A stretch of 64,000 nucleotides of DNA, taken from assembly GCF_965638725.1 (NCBI RefSeq), contig NC_134970.1, positions 7,794,001 through 7,858,000 on the forward strand, read 5' to 3'. Position numbers and translations under genes: made by a program. How positions within the stretch are numbered: position 1 is the first letter of the stretch; each line of letters starts with the position of its first letter. Shown here one piece after another: positions 59,101-64,000 of this stretch. This DNA is from Aptenodytes patagonicus. Lineage: Eukaryota > Chordata > Aves > Sphenisciformes > Spheniscidae. A model generated the notes under the pieces. The model searched no databases, was not told the origin of the DNA, and saw nothing but the letters and a program-made list of their open reading frames with translations.

Positions 59101-62100
59101 TTGCTTCCTCTTGCTTTCTAGGAAAAACCGAGATCTCCCTGGACTCTGCAGAGTGGGAGCACCGTCTGCTTAAGGTATCGCATGCTTGGGGGAGAAGAGG
59201 GAGCAAACAAAATTGTGGGAGGAAGCTTGGGGCTGCCTGTGTAGGCACCAGGAGGTGGGGGCACCTCCTGAGCACCCTGCACCTCCCCCCACAGTAGGTG
59301 CCTGCCTGCTCAGAGGAGCTGCTCTCTGCACATGTGCCACGGCTGATGGCTAATGCCCTCTAACGCTGTGGCACACGCCTTAGCACTGCCTCCTCCTCCA
59401 CATCTGGCGTGCCAGGGGGTCTCGCCTGAGGTGTTAGGAGAAGAGGGAGGCTGGAGAAAAGAGGGTTGGGTGGGGCAGGGGAAGAGACTGCCGTTCCCGG
59501 CAGCTCTCCCCCAGCAGTGTCCCGGGACATGTGAGTGTGGAAAGGGTCCTGGCCAAGGGCAGGGGAACACTCGGCTTCCTCTCCTGTTCCCCACAGTTCC
59601 TACAAGCGTCACTGGAGCCCATCGAGGACAAGGCTTGGACCGTGGGCCTGAGCCAGGAGCTGAGCCAGCAGCTGGGCAGCTCTGCCCCTGGTTCCTGGGA
59701 GAAGGTGTGTCTCCTGCCCCGTGCTGGGGCTGGGGCTGGGGCTGGTGCCGGTGCTCTGCCCATGCAGGCGGTTTTCACTGCTTCCCCTTCCTTCACCCCC
59801 AAAGGCACTTCCTCCTGGGCTGCTCCAGTGGCTGGCTACAGCCTGGCACCACGGCTGGCCTCGCCTGCTCCCAGGGGCGGTCGGGTCCACCTGGGGCCAG
59901 CCCTCTCCTGACAGGTCGAGCCGTGACCGCATCTCGGGCTCGGCCTCTTCTCTTTCAGCTTTTCCTGTACAAGGCTCTTGGGACAGCACTGGCAGCTTGT
60001 CAGGACCTCAGACACGTCCAAGAGCAGGTGCTGAGGTTCCTTCAGGAGACAAACCCTGTGGAGCTGTCTGAGGCCCAGGTGAGGTGATGCTCATGTCCTG
60101 AGCATCCCCTGCCTGTTCCTGGGGGAGAGGGAGGGCTGCTCCAGACCTCCTTGATTTCCCCGTTGCTGCCATTCCCCCCTTGCTGCAACGTCCTGCCTGG
60201 CTGTTGTCACTGGCCACAGCTGAGTGCCTGGGCTGGAGCCGACTCCCTGTTTCTCTGTGGTTGCAGGGAATGATTTTTATTGTGTCCCACGCTGCCAAGA
60301 GCCACTTCCACCTGGTCTTGGACACAGTGACGATGTTCACCGCCGCTTTCACTAGAGACTGGTTTTATCAGACTTCCATGGGCTGGAAGGTAAAGGATCC
60401 AGGGTTTTGCTGTTTGGCTTTCCTTTTTTGGCCTTATTTCCACTTCTACACCTGCAGCAGCCAAACCGTGGCAGCTGTGTTTAGATAAGCCCTCTTGTAA
60501 GAGCTCCCTGAGACCTGTGTTTCAGAGGGGATGTCCTGGCATTGGGGCCCCTGAGGTGTCATTGGAAAGGACGGAGTTTGACACCTCGTGGATCAGAGCC
60601 GGCCGGCTGGGGCAGCTGCAGCAGTTGCTTGCATGCAGCCACGTTGCCCGTGACTTAACTTCAGCAGGAGCTGGCAAGAAGGGGGTGGGCATGGTGCGAC
60701 ACTCTGCCCCTTCCCCAAAGCTGAGGGCTGGGAGCAGGAGCCTGGTGAGGTCTCGCTGGCTCTGCCCCCCACCTGGGGGCCACGGGGAAGCCTTTCAGGG
60801 CAGGGCAGGGCCCTGCAGAGAGAGCGGTGCAGCCTGGCCTGGGCGGTGGGCAGACTGGGCTGATCTGCCCACTGGCACGCGTAGGCTGCGCGTCTCTAAG
60901 CAGGACCGTGACAGGCTATTTCAGATACCTTTCCACAGAAAGCTTCCAGACAGCTCCCCAACCCCTCAAATCAGTGGTAAAACCACCAGCAGTGTGTGTG
61001 ATGCTGGCTGCACCCTCCTCCTCAGTCCATGCGAGAACCCACGCTGTGGGATGGGAACAGCTCCCGGCCCCAGAGCTCGCAGCTTGAGGAGTAGCTTGGG
61101 GAGCTGCTGGGAGGTGCCCAGGTGAACGAGGAGCTGGTGAGGGTGCAGGGCAGCGGCCTGCCGCAGGAGCCTGCGGGAGTCCTGGAGCTGATGTCTTGGG
61201 GCATCTCTGTCGACACAGATACAGCGGCGGCAGAACACGGGGAGAGCCCAGGCCACTTGCGCTGCTCTCATGCGCACCTACAGCGGCATTGCGCTGCGTG
61301 CCCCCAAGGAGCAGCTGCTCACCTGCGTGGATAAAGAAATCATGGGCAACATCCTGCGGCTCTCCAGAGCCAAACAGAGGGTAGGAGCGTGGGGCGTGCA
61401 GGGGCAGGGATGCCTGGGTGCCCTCGCTCCAGCCCCTCAGGGCTGGGGCATACCGAGATGGACGGTCTCTTTCTAAAGATCCCCCAAGGAAGGGTTTGTC
61501 CTCAACGTCCAGACCCCAAACCCCCACGGGTTCCATGCTCCTCTTCCCTGCCTCAGCCCTTCAAAGAGTTCAAGGGGTGCTTTGCTCTCTTTGGCCTCAG
61601 GACTTGCAGCTCAAGCTTGCCTTGGTGCAGAGCATCACTGAGGTCAGCAGCGCCATCCGGGCTGTGGGCGACTGCGGCAGCTTTGAGCTCTCCTTGAAGC
61701 AGGAGGCGACGCGGACCCTGCTGGTGAGTGCCTGTAGCCGGGGCAGTCACACGGGGGAGTTTTGGGCTGTGCCATGAGGCTGCTTTCCCCAGAGGCACAA
61801 TGGTCTCTCGGCTTCATGCGAGCTCCTGGAGCTGTGTCCCGAGCTGGTGGGGCCCTTGGGCGCTGGTGCTGGGTGGCTATGGCTGGGGAGCAGGGTCCCT
61901 CCTGCGGTGCCTTTGGGGATCCATGGGGGTGACGGGGCAGGGCCTGTCAGTGGAGCCTGTCCCCGGGGGAGGCGGGAGGGCTGTCCCGTGCCCCTGCCCA
62001 CTGCCAACTGTGCGCTTGTCTCTCTGGGACTTGCAGGACTGGATAAAGGGGGAGCCCTGGGACTCCCTGGTGTATGGAGTGTTTCAGGCCCTGGAGGAGT

Positions 62101-63709
62101 TGAGGTGAGGTCTGTTCCCCGGGCTCCGGGGGCTCCCAGTGTGTCCCAGCCCCAGTGACCTTGAGCGTGGAGCCGGGAGCTGCTGGGGCTGTGGAGTGGG
62201 AGGGTGTTCCCCATTTCGGGTGTCTCCCGATGGAAGGGAGCCTCAGGGGTTCCTTAACCTGGGTGTGGGGGTTGCCTGCTGCCTGGGAGGAGGCAGGAAT
62301 TGCTGGAGCTGAAGGCAGTGCTCGCTGGCATGGGCTGGGGATGTTGGATTTGGGGCCCTCGATTAGGAGGAACCCAGCTATGGTTTGAGCCACTCTGGAG
62401 AGGGCTAGTAAATCCCCTTTCTGTTTTCTCTTCCTTTTTCCTCTGGCCAGCAAGCTGAGGCCACCTCTGAGCAGGGAGGAAAGTCGCAACCTGCTGTCAG
62501 TGTGCTGCCAGAGTGTCTTGTCCTACCCTTCCAAGGAGCGGATGAACAAGGGAAGGAAGACAGTGAGGGCAGCTGTGAACGTGCAGGTACCCACCGGCCA
62601 GTGCCTGCCCACCTCTGGGTCAGGATCCCACCTCAGTGCGCCCTGGCAGCCCCCGTGATGCAGAACCTCAGCTCTCCTTTCCTCCTTTCAGCTTCTGCAC
62701 AGGAGAGGCATGGAAGATCTGGGCCATCTCATAGAAAGCCTTCTGGAGGCAGAGGCCACCTCTGCCTGTTTTGACGATGTGGTCCACGTGAGTAGCCATG
62801 GGGCAACAGGGAAAGCGTCACAGGGGCAGGGAATCAAGGCCTTAGAGGGTGATAGGAGGTGGATACCTTTCCTATGGGAAAGTGGGGCTTTGGCTCCTCG
62901 CTCTGAGGCTGTGTGTCTGGCTGGGGCCAGGGCCTGAGCTGGGGGACAGGAGCGCCCGGCCACTGTGGCCTCAGGACAGGCAGAGAAGTGGGTCCTGCCA
63001 GAGGGAAAGCCAAGAGCCAGCCCTGAGCTGGGCGAGAGCAGCCTGGGGGAAGGCTGGAGTGGGGAGACGCTGGCAGGGAAGCAACACCTGGCTCAGGGCA
63101 GAGGCAGCTGGAGAGAGCAAGGCGGTGGAGGCAGCAGTGCCAGTGCTCGGTGGGGCTGGGGGCTGTGCCGGGAAGGGGCCAGAGAAGGAGGGAGAGGGAG
63201 AGGGATCTCAGGGAGAGAAAGATGCCTGTTGCGAGAGAGATGCACCCTGCCTCAGGTCCTGAAGGGCTGGCTCACCTCAGCCCAAGAATGGGAGCGGGAG
63301 AGAGCCCTGCGGGTTTGCGCCCACGTGCTGGGAGCTTGCAAGGAGCGGTTTGAGCTCATGGTGAGTAGGGACCCCCCGTGTGCCCCGGTGCCCCCTCCCC
63401 ACCATTCATGGCCCCGGAAGGGAGCCCTGCCTGGCCAGGTGCTGGGTTTCAGGGCTCCTGGGATTATGGGGCAGCCCTCCTGCCTGCCCCTCTGCCCGGT
63501 CGCTGCTCAGGGAGCAGGACGGGCGGTAGGGGCCAGTGGGTGCTGGGGCTGCCTGCGACCCTTTTCCTGCCGCTCTCCCCTGCAGCGAGGACATCCTTGC
63601 AAGCAGTTTGGCTCTCTGGTGGGCCTGCTGGGGACTCTGACCAGCGGCTGCCTGGCCGCATCCTGCCAGAGGGCATGGGTCTGCCTTGGCTACCTTCTCC
63701 AAATGCAAG
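50108..63709 (+). CDS. MROH2B: MROH2A/2B-like HEAT-repeat protein, 5' part (runs off window)
   Basis: Twenty-seven exons join in phase without a stop (2992 nt, 997 codons): 50108-50132, 50680-50822, 51145-51267, 51754-51919, 52322-52420, 52978-53129, 53521-53664, 54230-54322, 54680-54749, 54865-54978, 55463-55536, 56007-56126, 57116-57223, 57422-57581, 57970-58010, 58301-58442, 59122-59174, 59597-59704, 59959-60078, 60267-60389, 61219-61380, 61601-61723, 62037-62104, 62451-62586, 62692-62787, 63256-63360, 63586-63709. All are GT-AG. The protein is a helical HEAT-repeat solenoid; VKTAASDVLVALARSHFHF, LLLHQ-type helices, LLWPRLLQYVVPAQYSGM and ALQLLQALHGRIH match the order seen in mammalian MROH2B. 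An acidic Glu run lies in exon 14. The first exon starts MRKMRALR and splices in phase 1. Maestro-family functions are poorly known and expression is often germline-biased. About a third of the protein should lie beyond the window. MROH2A versus 2B, or a bird-specific copy, is unresolved. Confidence 0.88.
59721..59755 (+). repeat. GGGGCT hexamer microsatellite
   Basis: A short GCTGGG-type tandem repeat in the intron between exons 59597-59704 and 59959-60078 of the MROH2-like gene. Confidence 0.7.
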
Positions 63710-64000
63710 GTGAGGAGAGCGGGCGCTTCCCAGCCTTGCTCAGCCTGATCCTCCCTCCCTTCCTGGCTTGGCACCACCGGGATCCTGCAGGGCCAGGCCC
63801 CATCCCCAGGAGGGAAGGGGGAGGCAATGTGCTCCGCTGGTTTTGTGCCCCCACCCTGTTAACTCTCTGCCTCCCCGGCCATCTCAGGAAGGATCCCTGG
63901 GAAAGGGTTGCTGAGTCCCACCTCCTTGGGGCACGTGTGATGTTGGGTGGTCAGGGCCATCCCCACTGCTGTCTGAGAGCAGGATGTTGTCACTAGCGCT

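Overview
The window looks like bird nuclear DNA, probably from a GC-rich, gene-dense region. The evidence is CR1 LINE 3' ends, a bird-type LTR family beginning TGTCGTGGTTTAACC, small exons with compact GC-rich introns, and vertebrate gene families (MROH, SUN-domain, diaphanous formin). All genes were read by eye from splice sites, phase and protein resemblance; no search was run.

Layout. (1) 1-2384 and 44808-47194 are near-identical arms of a large inverted repeat, about 2.4 kb each with a loop of about 42.4 kb. The left arm runs off the window. Each arm carries the same frameshifted remnant of a DIAPH1-like formin FH3 region. (2) A minisatellite of about 146 bp period (2390-3065) sits directly on the inner edge of the left arm. 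(3) 3.9-9.2 kb holds a CR1 fragment, a CpG island with a CGGCT pentamer array, and a pair of nested solo LTRs with both target duplications visible. (4) 7.5-16.6 kb holds phase-compatible plus-strand exons of a gene I could not identify. (5) 18584-26003 is a complete but inactivated endogenous retrovirus with two LTRs, gag-pro-pol-env and a tRNA-Ser-like primer site. (6) 27091-33174 is an apparently intact minus-strand gene of 11 coding exons for a 343-residue testis-type SUN-domain protein (SPAG4/SUN3-like). (7) 35.7-42.4 kb is repeat-rich: a CR1 inserted in a CCT tract, then a deleted minus-strand retrovirus bounded by two unrelated LTRs. (8) From 50108 to the right edge lies the 5' part of an MROH2A/2B-like HEAT-repeat gene: 27 exons, 997 codons, open at the window end.

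The parts do not form an operon-like system. The notable architecture is a recent, highly similar inverted duplication that encloses a testis-type SUN gene and lies next to an MROH2-type gene, with retroelements filling the loop. This resembles the large palindromes around germline genes on vertebrate sex chromosomes, but that comparison is inference, and an assembly artefact has to be excluded.
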